From: a bacterium UBA3756 | Lineage (GTDB): Bacteria > Bacteroidota > Bacteroidia > Bacteroidales > Bacteroidaceae | Assembly: GCA_002371695.1 (NCBI GenBank) | Contig: DFGG01000004.1 | Span: forward strand, 1-17,108 | Direction of reading: 5' to 3' | DNA: 17,108 nucleotides | Shown: in pieces, positions 1-7,216 of the stretch | Position numbering within the stretch: the stretch's first letter is position 1 | Layout of the letters: each line of letters begins with the position of its first letter | Notes under the pieces: generated by a model | What the model saw: only the letters and a program-made list of their open reading frames with translations | Databases searched by the model: none | Told to the model about the DNA's origin: nothing | Translations under genes and position numbers: made by a program

Positions 1-179
1 AGGACGGCTGTGAAAAGATGGACATCGCCATCCCCGTGGGTGTCAGCTATCAGTTCAAGGTACCCATCGTCATCGATGCCCGTTACAACATCGGCCTGAA
101 GAATGTCAGCAAGGAAAGCGGTGAGAACTTCAAGAACCAGGTGTTCCAGATTACCGTTGGCTATAAGTTCGCTCTCTAA
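1..179 (+). CDS. Outer-membrane beta-barrel protein, C-terminal end (partial)
   Basis: The reading frame is open from the window edge and ends at TAA 177-179, so only the last 58 or so residues are present. They alternate polar and hydrophobic residues in beta-strand fashion (IPVGVSYQFKVPIVIDARYN, then FQITVGYKFAL). The protein ends in an aromatic-rich strand, as is usual for proteins inserted by the BAM machinery. This resembles the last strands of the PorT/OmpA-like eight-stranded barrel families common in Bacteroidetes. The stop codon is immediately followed by the ATG of the next gene (TAAATG), so the two are probably co-transcribed. The start and any signal peptide lie outside the window, and no substrate or specific function can be assigned. 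Confidence 0.7.
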   Translation, partial: DGCEKMDIAIPVGVSYQFKVPIVIDARYNIGLKNVSKESGENFKNQVFQITVGYKFAL

Positions 180-824
180 ATGACACGTGAACAAGATATC
201 AAGAATGCCGTTGAGACAATGCGGCGGGGTGGGGTGATACTCTACCCGACGGACACCGTGTGGGGTATCGGTTGCGATGCCACCAATGCTGAGGCCGTGA
301 AGCGCGTCTATGAGATCAAGCAGCGCGATGACTCCAAGGCGCTCATCTGCCTGGTGGACTCTGATGCACGTATGCAGCGCTACTTCCGTCAGGTGCCCGA
401 TGTGGCGTGGCAGCTGATAGACAGTCTGAAAGAGGTTGGGGATTACAAATCCCCAACAACGGATCACAAATCCCCAACAACGGATCACAAATCCCCAACA
501 ACGGTCAAGCCCACGACGCTGATACTCGACGGGGCCATCAACCTGGCAGAGAATCTGATTGCCGAGGACGGCTCTGTGGGTATGCGTATCACCAGTGAGC
601 CCTTCTCGAAGGAACTCTGCTACCGTTTCCAGAAGGCCATCGTCTCTACTTCTGCCAATATCAGTGGCGAGCCCGCTGCTCAGAACTACTGCGACATCGA
701 CCCTCGTATCATCGAGGCTGTCGACTATGTCTGCTGGAGTCGCCGGCAGGAGCATAAACCCCACAAGCCCTCAGCCATCATCAAGCTGAAGGAGAACGGT
801 GAGGTAACGATTATCAGGAAATGA
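180..824 (+). CDS. tsaC: L-threonylcarbamoyladenylate synthase (Sua5/YciO/YrdC/TsaC family)
   Basis: This 214-residue cytoplasmic enzyme should make threonylcarbamoyl-AMP from threonine, bicarbonate and ATP, the first step of the t6A37 modification of ANN-decoding tRNAs. Family marks seen are the N-terminal block GGVILYPTDTVWGIGCDA (residues 18-34), the KQRDDSKAL basic segment (47-55) and the STSANISG nucleotide-binding block (156-163). The length fits short YrdC-type proteins once an unusual insert is discounted. Residues 88-108 are three heptapeptides (DYKSPTT, DHKSPTT, DHKSPTT) encoded by three 21-bp DNA repeats. They lie between the helix ending in AWQLIDSL and the strand KPTTLIL, where homologues I remember have only a short loop. 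The frame is kept and the conserved blocks are intact, so the enzyme is probably active. The start abuts the preceding stop, and the stop overlaps the next start (ATGA 821-824). Confidence 0.9.
   Translation: MTREQDIKNAVETMRRGGVILYPTDTVWGIGCDATNAEAVKRVYEIKQRDDSKALICLVDSDARMQRYFRQVPDVAWQLIDSLKEVGDYKSPTTDHKSPTTDHKSPTTVKPTTLILDGAINLAENLIAEDGSVGMRITSEPFSKELCYRFQKAIVSTSANISGEPAAQNYCDIDPRIIEAVDYVCWSRRQEHKPHKPSAIIKLKENGEVTIIRK
436..503 (+). repeat. REP-like palindrome plus three 21-bp tandem repeats inside tsaC
   Basis: A perfect 9-bp inverted repeat with a 3-base loop (TTGGGGATT-ACA-AATCCCCAA, 436-456) overlaps the first of three 21-bp direct repeats (441-461, 462-482, 483-503). Repeats two and three are identical, and repeat one differs by a single base (T/C at its fourth position). 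Each unit contains AAATCCCCAACAACG. Because 63 bp is 21 codons, the reading frame of tsaC is preserved. The GGGGATT/AATCCCC palindrome resembles the repetitive extragenic palindromes mobilised by REP-associated tyrosine transposases, but its copy number in this genome cannot be seen from one window. Confidence 0.85.
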
Positions 825-2626
825 ACAGCGAGGCAGCGATAGACAGAAAGCCAACGATGCTGGAGCGCCTGCACGAATGGCGCGTGGAGCACGTCAGCGA
901 GAGGATGTTCATGATCATCCTCGCACTCGTCGTGGGCTTCTTCGCTGCTGTTGCTGCCTATTCCCTCCACTGGATCATCAATCAGATCGTGATGCTGCTC
1001 ACCAGTCAGTTCAATCGGACGGGAGCCAACTGGCTCTATCTGGTCTATCCTGTGGTGGGCATCTATCTCACGTCGCTCTTTGTGCGCTTCATCGTCAAGG
1101 ACAATATTTCGCACGGTATCACCCGTATCCTCTATGCCATCTCGTCGAACAAGTCGCGGCTGAAGTCCCACAACTGTTGGTCGTCTGTCATTGCTTCGGC
1201 CATCACCATCGGCTTCGGCGGATCAGTGGGAGCCGAGGCCCCCATCGTGCTTACCGGCTCTGCCATCGGCTCAAACCTCGGGCAGGTGTTCCATCTTGAT
1301 CGTAAGATGCTGATGACGCTGGTGGGCTGTGGCGCAGCCGGAGCCATTGCAGGCATCTTCAAGGCTCCGATAGCTGGACTGGTCTTTACGCTCGAAGTGC
1401 TGATGATCGATATGACGATGTCGGCCCTCTTGCCTATCCTGGTATCGTGTGTGACGGCTACCTGCTTCACCTATATCTTCAGCGGCGATGCCTCACTGTT
1501 CTCGTTCCATCTCGACAGCGAGTGGTCGGTGCAGCGTACTCCTGCCTGTGTGCTGCTGGGTATTACCTGTGGTCTGGTGTCGCTTTACTTCATCCGTATG
1601 ATGAGTTTCTGCGAGGGCATCTTCGCCCGCTATACCCATCCTCATGTCCGACTGGCCATCGGGGGCAGCATCCTGAGTCTGCTCATCTTCCTGTTCCCCG
1701 CTCTCTATGGCGAAGGTTACATCAGTATCAACATGCTGTTGAACGGCCGCACGGAAGCTGACTGGAACCAGATACTGAACAACTCGCTCTTCTCCGGCCA
1801 GGGCAACTTGCTGTTGGGATATATTGCGCTGGTGATTCTGACCAAGGTTGTGGCCACCTCTGCCACGAATGGCGGTGGAGGCTGCGGCGGTACCTTTGCA
1901 CCCAGCCTCTTCGTGGGCTGCTTCACGGGCTTCCTCTTCTCGCGGCTGTGGAACATCCACGAGATAGGTGTCTACATCCCGGAGAAGAATTTTGCCCTGA
2001 TGGGCATGGCCGGTGTGATGTCGGGCGTGATGCATGCTCCGCTGACGGGCATGTTCCTCATTGCCGAGCTGACGGGGGGCTACAGTCTGCTGATGCCGCT
2101 GATGATTGTCTCGGTAGCATCTTACCTGACCATCATCATCTTCGAACCTCATAGTATCTATGGCTCTCGTCTGGCCAAACAGGGAAAACTCCTCACTCAC
2201 CATACCGATCATGCAGTACTGACGCTGATGAACCTCGACTCCGTGATAGAGCGCGACTACCTCAGTGTAACTCCCGATATGGAACTGGGGCAGATCGTCC
2301 ACAAGATCAGTCGTAGCCAGTCGTCAGTGCTTCCGGTACTTAATGCCGAGGGTGTATTGCTGGGCGAGGTAGAGATTATGAAGATTCGTAATGTGGTGTT
2401 CCGCACCGAACTCTATCACCATTTCAAGGCCGGACAGCTGATGGTGGAGCCTAAGGCCACACTGTTGGAGTCGACACCGATGGCTGAGGTGATGCGTACG
2501 TTTGATGAGACGCGTGCCGACTGGTTGCCCGTTCTCGATGCCGACCAGCATCTGAAGGGCTATATCTCTCGTCAGCGTATCTATACGATGTACCGCAAGA
2601 TGGTAGCCGACATGTCTGAAGATTGA
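821..2626 (+). CDS. ClC-family chloride channel/transporter with C-terminal CBS domain pair
   Basis: This 601-residue integral inner-membrane protein has about ten hydrophobic segments (residues about 30-440), followed by two cytoplasmic CBS modules (about 470-525 and 535-595) that in this family sense adenine nucleotides. ClC signatures seen are GSVGAEAP (134-141), with E139 at the gating-glutamate position, APIAGLVFTLEVLM (182-195), and a glycine-rich block followed by TFAPSLFVG, the GxFxP motif. A tyrosine in HSIYGSRLAKQG is a candidate for the central anion-coordinating Tyr. At the place where H+/Cl- exchangers carry the internal proton glutamate, the sequence reads LEV, with V193. This is the residue found in animal ClC channels. 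The gene overlaps tsaC by ATGA, and its stop lies in the first unit of an octamer array. Physiological role (halide or pH homeostasis) is inferred. Confidence 0.9.
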   Translation: MNSEAAIDRKPTMLERLHEWRVEHVSERMFMIILALVVGFFAAVAAYSLHWIINQIVMLLTSQFNRTGANWLYLVYPVVGIYLTSLFVRFIVKDNISHGITRILYAISSNKSRLKSHNCWSSVIASAITIGFGGSVGAEAPIVLTGSAIGSNLGQVFHLDRKMLMTLVGCGAAGAIAGIFKAPIAGLVFTLEVLMIDMTMSALLPILVSCVTATCFTYIFSGDASLFSFHLDSEWSVQRTPACVLLGITCGLVSLYFIRMMSFCEGIFARYTHPHVRLAIGGSILSLLIFLFPALYGEGYISINMLLNGRTEADWNQILNNSLFSGQGNLLLGYIALVILTKVVATSATNGGGGCGGTFAPSLFVGCFTGFLFSRLWNIHEIGVYIPEKNFALMGMAGVMSGVMHAPLTGMFLIAELTGGYSLLMPLMIVSVASYLTIIIFEPHSIYGSRLAKQGKLLTHHTDHAVLTLMNLDSVIERDYLSVTPDMELGQIVHKISRSQSSVLPVLNAEGVLLGEVEIMKIRNVVFRTELYHHFKAGQLMVEPKATLLESTPMAEVMRTFDETRADWLPVLDADQHLKGYISRQRIYTMYRKMVADMSED

Positions 2627-2684
2627 GAGATTGAGAGATTGAGAAATTGAGAGATTGAGAGATTGAGAGATTGAGAGAATGAGA
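2621..2684 (+). repeat. Octamer tandem repeat, eight units of GATTGAGA, joining clc stop to fmt start
   Basis: Eight contiguous 8-bp units run from 2621 to 2684. Six are exact GATTGAGA, unit four is AATTGAGA and unit eight is GAATGAGA. The clc stop codon TGA (2624-2626) is in unit one. The fmt start ATG (2679-2681) lies in unit eight, where a T-to-A change at the third base of the unit (GATTGAGA to GAATGAGA) creates it. The array therefore forms the whole intergenic space. Since 8 is not a multiple of 3, the TGA in successive units falls in all three frames. Confidence 0.95.
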
Positions 2685-3659
2685 AAGAAAGATTTGAGAA
2701 TCGTATTCATGGGCACACCTGAATTTGCTGTGGCGACACTGAGAGCACTGGTGGAGAATGAATATAACGTTGTGGCAGTGGTGACACAGCCTGACAAGCC
2801 TGTGGGCAGGCATCAGAATGAGTTGCAACCCTCGGAAGTGAAGAAATTCGCCTTGGAGCACCAACTGCCTGTGCTGCAGCCAGTGAAGATGAAAGATCCG
2901 GAGTTCGTGGAACAGCTGCGTAGCTTCGAAGCCAATTTGCAGGTCGTGGTAGCCTTCCGCATGTTGCCGGAAGTGGTGTGGGCGATGCCGGAGTATGGCA
3001 CATTCAACGTGCACGCCGCATTGTTGCCCGAGTACCGTGGTGCCGCCCCTATCAACTGGGCCATCATCAATGGTGAGAAGCAGACGGGAGTCACCACCTT
3101 CTTCCTCGATCACGACATCGATACAGGCCGCATTATCATGCAGAAGCCTTTTGATATTCCCTTCGATGCAGATGTGGAATACGTTTACGACGGACTGATG
3201 CAACTGGGTGCGGACATCTGCCTGGAGACGCTTGAAAAAGTGGTCTCCTCCGATGGACATCCCGACTCAATACCCCAAGAACAGCTGATTACTGCAGGAT
3301 GCGAGTTGCATGCTGCTCCTAAGATATTCAAGGAGACTTGCGAGATATGCTGGAACCAGCCCGCAGAGTGTGTCTATCATTTCGTCAGAGGCCTTAGTCC
3401 TGTGCCGGCAGCGTGGACAACCCTCTGTGATGCCAACGGCAGGCAGACCATCCTGAAGATATACAAGACGGCACTGACGGAGAAAACCACACAGGCTGCT
3501 CCCGGCACCATCGTCGTCGACAACAGATGCCTGTATATCGCAGCCCAGGGAGGTGAACTCCTCCAGATTCTTGAACTCCAGCTGGCAGGCAAGAAACGCA
3601 TGTCGGCACGAGATTTTCTCAACGGCAATAAAAATTTTGAGTCTTACATAATAAAATGA
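2679..3659 (+). CDS. fmt: Methionyl-tRNA formyltransferase
   Basis: This 326-residue cytoplasmic enzyme transfers a formyl group from 10-formyltetrahydrofolate to Met-tRNA(fMet) for translation initiation. The N-terminal Rossmann-like domain starts with LRIVFMGTPEFAV (residues 6-18). The catalytic block is FNVHAALLPEYRG (109-121), with N110 and H112, followed by the aspartate of DIDTGRI (D148). These match the Asn-His-Asp triad of E. coli Fmt (N106, H108, D144). The C-terminal OB-fold domain (about 210-326) includes FVRGLSPVPAAW, typical of the family. The ATG at 2679 gives a start at the position seen in relatives (a few basic residues and then LRIVFMGTP). It falls inside the last unit of the octamer array, and no Shine-Dalgarno sequence is evident. 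The stop overlaps the next possible start as ATGA (3656-3659). Confidence 0.95.
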   Translation: MRKKDLRIVFMGTPEFAVATLRALVENEYNVVAVVTQPDKPVGRHQNELQPSEVKKFALEHQLPVLQPVKMKDPEFVEQLRSFEANLQVVVAFRMLPEVVWAMPEYGTFNVHAALLPEYRGAAPINWAIINGEKQTGVTTFFLDHDIDTGRIIMQKPFDIPFDADVEYVYDGLMQLGADICLETLEKVVSSDGHPDSIPQEQLITAGCELHAAPKIFKETCEICWNQPAECVYHFVRGLSPVPAAWTTLCDANGRQTILKIYKTALTEKTTQAAPGTIVVDNRCLYIAAQGGELLQILELQLAGKKRMSARDFLNGNKNFESYIIK

Positions 3660-3706
3660 GTCGTCCAAGCGTTACTATGGTATATAACATTTTAAAAATA
3701 TTGCCT

Positions 3707-3847
3707 ATGACGCATTTTACTCCAGACGACGTATTGTCAAACTTTACTGAAAAAATCCAGCCCAAGGCTCTGACCCTTGAAATTATCCGCCAGATAGCAC
3801 ATGCCTATCATGGTGAGTCTAAGACCGATAAGCTGGTTCTGAACTGA
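3707..3847 (+). CDS. Small unknown protein between fmt and rpe
   Basis: This is a 46-residue ORF if it starts at ATG 3707 (MTHFTPDDVLSNF...), or 63 residues if it starts at ATG 3656 overlapping the fmt stop. I prefer 3707: the 51 bases before it are AT-rich and encode a poor peptide, while the part after 3707 looks like a soluble, helix-forming protein (EKIQPKALTLEIIRQIAHAY). It ends one base before the rpe ATG, which suggests translational coupling. I do not recognise the family. It could be a genuine small conserved protein of the fmt-rpe operon or a chance ORF. The tight spacing and the sensible amino acid composition favour the former. Confidence 0.55.
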   Translation: MTHFTPDDVLSNFTEKIQPKALTLEIIRQIAHAYHGESKTDKLVLN

Positions 3848-3848
3848 T

Positions 3849-4496
3849 ATGACGAAAGTATCCCCTTCATTACTCGCTGCCGATTTTCTGCACCTCGACC
3901 GCGAAATTGACATGATCAACCGCAGTGAGGCCGACTGGCTCCACCTCGACGTGATGGACGGCTCGTTCGTTCCCAACATCTCCTTTGGATTTCCCGTGCT
4001 CGAGGCTGTGGCCAAAGCCTGCAAGAAACCCCTCGATGTCCACTACATGATAGAGAGTCCTGAGCGCTACATCAAGCAGACGGCCAAGCTCGGTGCTATG
4101 ATGATGAATGTCCACTACGAGGCTTGCGTCCATTTGCACCGCACGGTACAGGAAATCCATGATGCCGGCATGAAAGCCGCAGTCACCCTCAATCCTTCGA
4201 CGCCTGTCTGTGTGCTGGAGGATATCCTTGGCGATGTCGAGATGGTGCTGCTCATGAGTGTCAATCCCGGTTTCGGAGGACAGAAGTTCATTGAGAACAC
4301 GATTGCCAAGACCAAGCGTCTGCGCCAGATGATAGCAGAACAGGGACTTCAGACGCTCATCGAGGTTGATGGCGGCGTGCAGGGAGAGACGGCTCCACGC
4401 CTCGTTGCTGCCGGTGTCGATGTGCTCGTCAGTGGCAGCTATGTGTTTGGGGCTTCCGACCCGCTGAAGGCTATCAGCAGTCTCCGTTCACTCTAA
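3849..4496 (+). CDS. rpe: Ribulose-phosphate 3-epimerase
   Basis: This 215-residue TIM-barrel enzyme interconverts D-ribulose 5-phosphate and D-xylulose 5-phosphate in the pentose phosphate pathway, in the cytoplasm. Signatures seen are SPSLLAADF at the N terminus (residues 5-13) and LHLDVMDGSFVPN (31-43), with metal-site H32 and D34. Others are DVHYMI (63-68), with H65 (leucine is more usual than tyrosine there), the phosphate-binding VNPGFGGQKFI, and the catalytic-aspartate block EVDGGV. Length is normal for the family. The start is one base after the small upstream ORF. At its 3' end it overlaps the oppositely oriented sigma factor gene by 9 bp, with no separate terminator between them. 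Confidence 0.95.
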   Translation: MTKVSPSLLAADFLHLDREIDMINRSEADWLHLDVMDGSFVPNISFGFPVLEAVAKACKKPLDVHYMIESPERYIKQTAKLGAMMMNVHYEACVHLHRTVQEIHDAGMKAAVTLNPSTPVCVLEDILGDVEMVLLMSVNPGFGGQKFIENTIAKTKRLRQMIAEQGLQTLIEVDGGVQGETAPRLVAAGVDVLVSGSYVFGASDPLKAISSLRSL

Positions 4497-5084
4497 GGTC
4501 AGATTGACGTGGTGCTGGCGCGACAGCCGGCGCAGGTTATTGATGGCGTAGCGCATGCGCCCCAGTGCGGTGTTGATGCTGACGCCTGTTACCTTGGCTA
4601 TGTCCTTGAAGGGCATGTCCTCGAAGTAGCGCATGTACACCACCTCCCGCTGGTTGTCGGGCAGGGCGTTCACCAGGCGCCTCACGTCGCTCAGTACCTG
4701 CTGGTTCGACATGTTACGTTCGTGGTCCATCTCCAGTACCGAAGCTATCTTCATGTTCTGCAGGTCCTTGTCCCTGGGTGTCTCCACGATGTGACAACTC
4801 TTCAGGTCCCGATAGTGGTCGATAATCACGTTGTGGGCGATACGGGATATCCAGAACATGAATTTACCACTCACCTTGTATTGGCCGTTGTGCATCTTGG
4901 TGATGGCTTTGACGAATGTCTCCTGAAAGAAGTCATTGGCCAGCTCCTCGTCCTTTACCATAAACAGGATGTAGGCGAAGAGCTTGTCTTTTATACGACT
5001 GAGCAATTCATCGAAAGCTCTGTTATTACCATCTAGATAAAGCAATGCCAACTGTTCGTCGGACATTTCTTTCCATGTACTCAT
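4488..5084 (-). CDS. ECF-type sigma-70 factor
   Basis: This 198-residue protein has the two-domain ECF layout. Sigma region 2 spans about residues 25-95: the core-binding segment is LANDFFQETFVKAI (48-61) and the -10 recognition segment is FWISRIAHNVIIDHYRD (77-93). Region 4 spans about 135-187: LPDNQREVVYMRYFEDMPFKDIAKVTG and then the recognition helix VSINTALGRMRYAINNLRR. It should direct RNA polymerase to a small regulon. No anti-sigma factor or FecR-like gene lies next to it, so the activating signal is unknown. A strong match to the primary-sigma promoter lies upstream (5158-5189), suggesting constitutive or primary-sigma-driven expression. It ends inside the 3' end of rpe, converging with it. 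Confidence 0.9.
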   Translation of the reverse strand: MSTWKEMSDEQLALLYLDGNNRAFDELLSRIKDKLFAYILFMVKDEELANDFFQETFVKAITKMHNGQYKVSGKFMFWISRIAHNVIIDHYRDLKSCHIVETPRDKDLQNMKIASVLEMDHERNMSNQQVLSDVRRLVNALPDNQREVVYMRYFEDMPFKDIAKVTGVSINTALGRMRYAINNLRRLSRQHHVNLTLE

Positions 5085-5157
5085 ACGAATCTCTAATTAG
5101 TATTGAGTATAGCTGTTTCGATAGGCAATAATAGTTTAATGAGTTAATAATCGGGGG

Positions 5158-5189
5158 CAAAAGTAGGAATTTTTTCCCGAACCACCAAA
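5158..5189 (-). promoter_or_regulatory. Bacteroidetes-type promoter for the ECF sigma gene
   Basis: On the minus strand, TTTG (5189-5186) is followed after exactly 20 bases by TACTTTTG (5165-5158). This fits the Bacteroidetes primary-sigma consensus TTTG-N19-21-TAnnTTTG. Transcription would start near 5152-5155, giving a leader of about 70 bases before the ATG at 5084. Confidence 0.7.
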
Positions 5190-5219
5190 AAAAAAGATGA
5201 AAAACTATGCTGTTTGGTG
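5183..5219. promoter_or_regulatory. Inverted repeat CACCAAA/TTTGGTG in the divergent promoter region
   Basis: CACCAAA (5183-5189) and TTTGGTG (5213-5219) form a 7-bp inverted repeat separated by 23 bases. The left arm contains the -33 TTTG of the sigma-factor promoter, and the right arm is followed by a run of six T. It could be an operator between the two divergent genes, or a weak terminator, but 7 bp in AT-rich DNA can arise by chance. Confidence 0.3.
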
Positions 5220-5228
5220 CTTTTTTAT

Positions 5229-5236
5229 TATTTTTG
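5229..5236 (+). promoter_or_regulatory. Probable -7 promoter element for the fused kinase/nucleotidyltransferase gene
   Basis: TATTTTTG (5229-5236) fits TAnnTTTG. No TTTG lies at the usual 19-21 base spacing upstream, so the -33 element is weak or absent. The implied transcription start near 5240 leaves a leader of only about 12-20 bases. Confidence 0.5.
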
Positions 5237-5251
5237 CGGCATAAAACTTAA

Positions 5252-7192
5252 ATGTATATGATGAAATTATTCGTTCCCGGACGCCTGTGTCTGTTTGGCG
5301 AACATACCGACTGGGCTGGTCATTACCGTACGATGAATGCCGACATCGCTCCTGGCGCAGCTATCGTGACAGGTATCGAACAAGGTATCTATGCCGAAGT
5401 AGAGAAGTCGAGCATCTTCGAGCTGTATAGCACGGCTCCTGAGATCAAGAATGTGTGGCAGGATTTCTCCTGTCGTATGGACGAAACGGAGTTGAAGCGC
5501 ATCGCTAAGTCAGGTTCCTTCTTCTGCTATTGTGCCGGAGTGGCTTCCTATATGCTGGAGTGGTACAAGGTAGGCGGTGTGCGCATCAAGATTACCGACA
5601 TGACGCTCCCCATGAAGAGCGGACTCTCCAGCTCAGCTGCCATCTGCGTGCTTGTCGCGCGTGCATTCAATCTTTTATATGGCCTGAATCTCAACACACT
5701 GGGCGAGATGAACATTGCCTATCTGGGCGAACTGCGTACCTCCAGCCGTTGCGGACGTCTGGACCAGGCCTGTGCCTTCGGTGTGAAGCCAAACTTGATG
5801 ACTTTCGACGGCGATGAGATTGAGGTGCGTTCCCTCAATGTCAAGCAGCATCTCTACTGGGTGTTTGCCGACCTCTGCGCCGAGAAGGACACCATCCGTA
5901 TCCTTTCAGACCTCAACAAGGCCTATCCCTTCCCCAACAGCGATGCCGAGCGTGCTGAGCATGAGGCTCTCGGAAAGCGTAATCTGGAAATCGTAGAGCG
6001 AGCCGTCAAGTGTATGGCCGAGGGCAATGCCCAGGAGCTGGGTGCCCTCATGACGGAGGCCGAGAGAATATTCGATGATATGGTGGCTCCCATGTCGCCT
6101 GCCCTGAGTTCGCCCAAACTCCATAGCGTGCTGCACGACCCTCAGATCCAGCCCATGGTGTGGGGTGGTAAGGGTGTGGGCTCCCATGGCGACGGTTCCG
6201 TGCAGTTCCTCGCCCGCAGCGAAGACGATCAGCAGCGACTCGTAGACTATCTCAACGAACGTGGCATGAAGGCTTATAAATTGACATTGAAGCCTGTCCA
6301 CACCGTGCGCAAGGCCATCATTCCTGTGGCTGGCTTCGGCACTCGTCTGTATCCTGCCACAAGGGCCCTGAAGAAAGATTTTTTCCCCATCCCCTGTCCC
6401 GACGGTATGGTGCGCCCTGTCATCCTCATTCTCCTGGAAGAACTGGTCAAGAGTGGTATTGAGGATATTTGCCTTGTGCTGGGGTCTGAGGAGGAGCGTC
6501 AGCAGTATTCTGACTATTTCGAGCGACCTCTTCCTGAAGAGCATCTGCGCAAGCTCAACAGCGAGGCCCAGGAGATGGAAGCCCGCATCCTTGATATCGG
6601 CAAGCGGCTCCACTACGTCTATCAGAAGGAGAAACGCGGCTTTGGCCACGCTGTCTATCAGGCAGCGCAGTTTGCCGGCAATGAACCCGTATTGCTCCTG
6701 TTGGGCGATACCATCTACCGCAGCAATTCCAACAAGCCCTGTGCCCTTCAGATGGTTGAGGAATACGAGCGTTACAATCAGCTGATGGTGAGCATCCATC
6801 CCGTACCTCTGGCTGATGTCAGTCATTACGGCATCCTCTCTGGTGTCTGGGAGGACAAGGATCGCTCGCGCCTCAGTGTCTCGGTGATGTGCGAGAAACC
6901 CAAGCCCAGCTATGCCGAGGAGTTCCTCGGAGTACGCAACAAGTCCGGTGTGCGTGAGTATTACAGCGTGTTCGGACTGTATATCCTCACGCCCGAGGTG
7001 TTCTCACAACTGCATGAGGATATTATGCAGAAGGAAATCGATGGCGATCATGTCAGTGAGATAGAACTGACCTCTGCGCTGGAGGCTGTCCGCCAGCGTA
7101 GTGGTATGATGGGTGTGCGTCTCGACGGACGCATGTATGATATGGGAAATCCAGAGGCTCTGCGCCGCTGTGTCGAGGAATACGCTATTTGA
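5252..7192 (+). CDS. Fused GHMP-family sugar kinase and sugar-1-phosphate nucleotidyltransferase
   Basis: This 646-residue protein joins two enzymes. Residues 1-350 are a GHMP kinase. Motif 1 is [13 protein letters not shown] (9-21), close to the galactokinase signature. Motif 2 is [11 protein letters not shown] (120-130), which binds ATP phosphates. [10 protein letters not shown] (168-177) has D171 at the catalytic-base position of galactokinase (GxxDQ). Motif 3 is [11 protein letters not shown] (305-315). Residues 354-646 are a GalU/RmlA-type nucleotidyltransferase, with [19 protein letters not shown] (357-375) and the acceptor-site segment DGDHVSEIE. The expected job is sugar to sugar-1-phosphate to NDP-sugar, a salvage route feeding glycan synthesis. 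The sugar and nucleotide are not readable from sequence; galactose with UTP is one possibility. Domain order is opposite to the fucose enzyme Fkp/FKGP. The start may be ATG 5252, 5258 or 5261 (MKLFVPGR). Confidence 0.85.
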   Translation: MYMMKLFVPGRLCLFGEHTDWAGHYRTMNADIAPGAAIVTGIEQGIYAEVEKSSIFELYSTAPEIKNVWQDFSCRMDETELKRIAKSGSFFCYCAGVASYMLEWYKVGGVRIKITDMTLPMKSGLSSSAAICVLVARAFNLLYGLNLNTLGEMNIAYLGELRTSSRCGRLDQACAFGVKPNLMTFDGDEIEVRSLNVKQHLYWVFADLCAEKDTIRILSDLNKAYPFPNSDAERAEHEALGKRNLEIVERAVKCMAEGNAQELGALMTEAERIFDDMVAPMSPALSSPKLHSVLHDPQIQPMVWGGKGVGSHGDGSVQFLARSEDDQQRLVDYLNERGMKAYKLTLKPVHTVRKAIIPVAGFGTRLYPATRALKKDFFPIPCPDGMVRPVILILLEELVKSGIEDICLVLGSEEERQQYSDYFERPLPEEHLRKLNSEAQEMEARILDIGKRLHYVYQKEKRGFGHAVYQAAQFAGNEPVLLLLGDTIYRSNSNKPCALQMVEEYERYNQLMVSIHPVPLADVSHYGILSGVWEDKDRSRLSVSVMCEKPKPSYAEEFLGVRNKSGVREYYSVFGLYILTPEVFSQLHEDIMQKEIDGDHVSEIELTSALEAVRQRSGMMGVRLDGRMYDMGNPEALRRCVEEYAI

Positions 7193-7216
7193 CGTATTCC
7201 TCGGCACGGCGCAGCA
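7161..7216. terminator. Hairpin across the convergent stop codons, possible two-way terminator
   Basis: CGAGGAATACG (7174-7184) pairs perfectly with CGTATTCCTCG (7193-7203). The stem extends outwards with one G-T wobble to 7171/7206, and a second block CTGCGCC (7160-7166) pairs with GGCGCAG (7208-7214) after a 3-base offset. The 8-base loop CTATTTGA (7185-7192) is exactly the overlap of the two genes and holds both stop codons: TGA on the plus strand and TAG on the minus strand. There is no T-run, so if it terminates transcription it does so through the stem or a factor. It may instead protect both 3' ends. Confidence 0.6.

Noticed and set aside
1493..2302. 269-codon antisense frame within the ClC gene
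   Set aside because: It mirrors the membrane-coding strand, with no domain and no promoter.
5906..6826. 306-codon antisense frame within the fused kinase gene
   Set aside because: It is a shadow of strong codon bias in the sense gene; it has no recognisable motif and overlaps conserved enzyme blocks.
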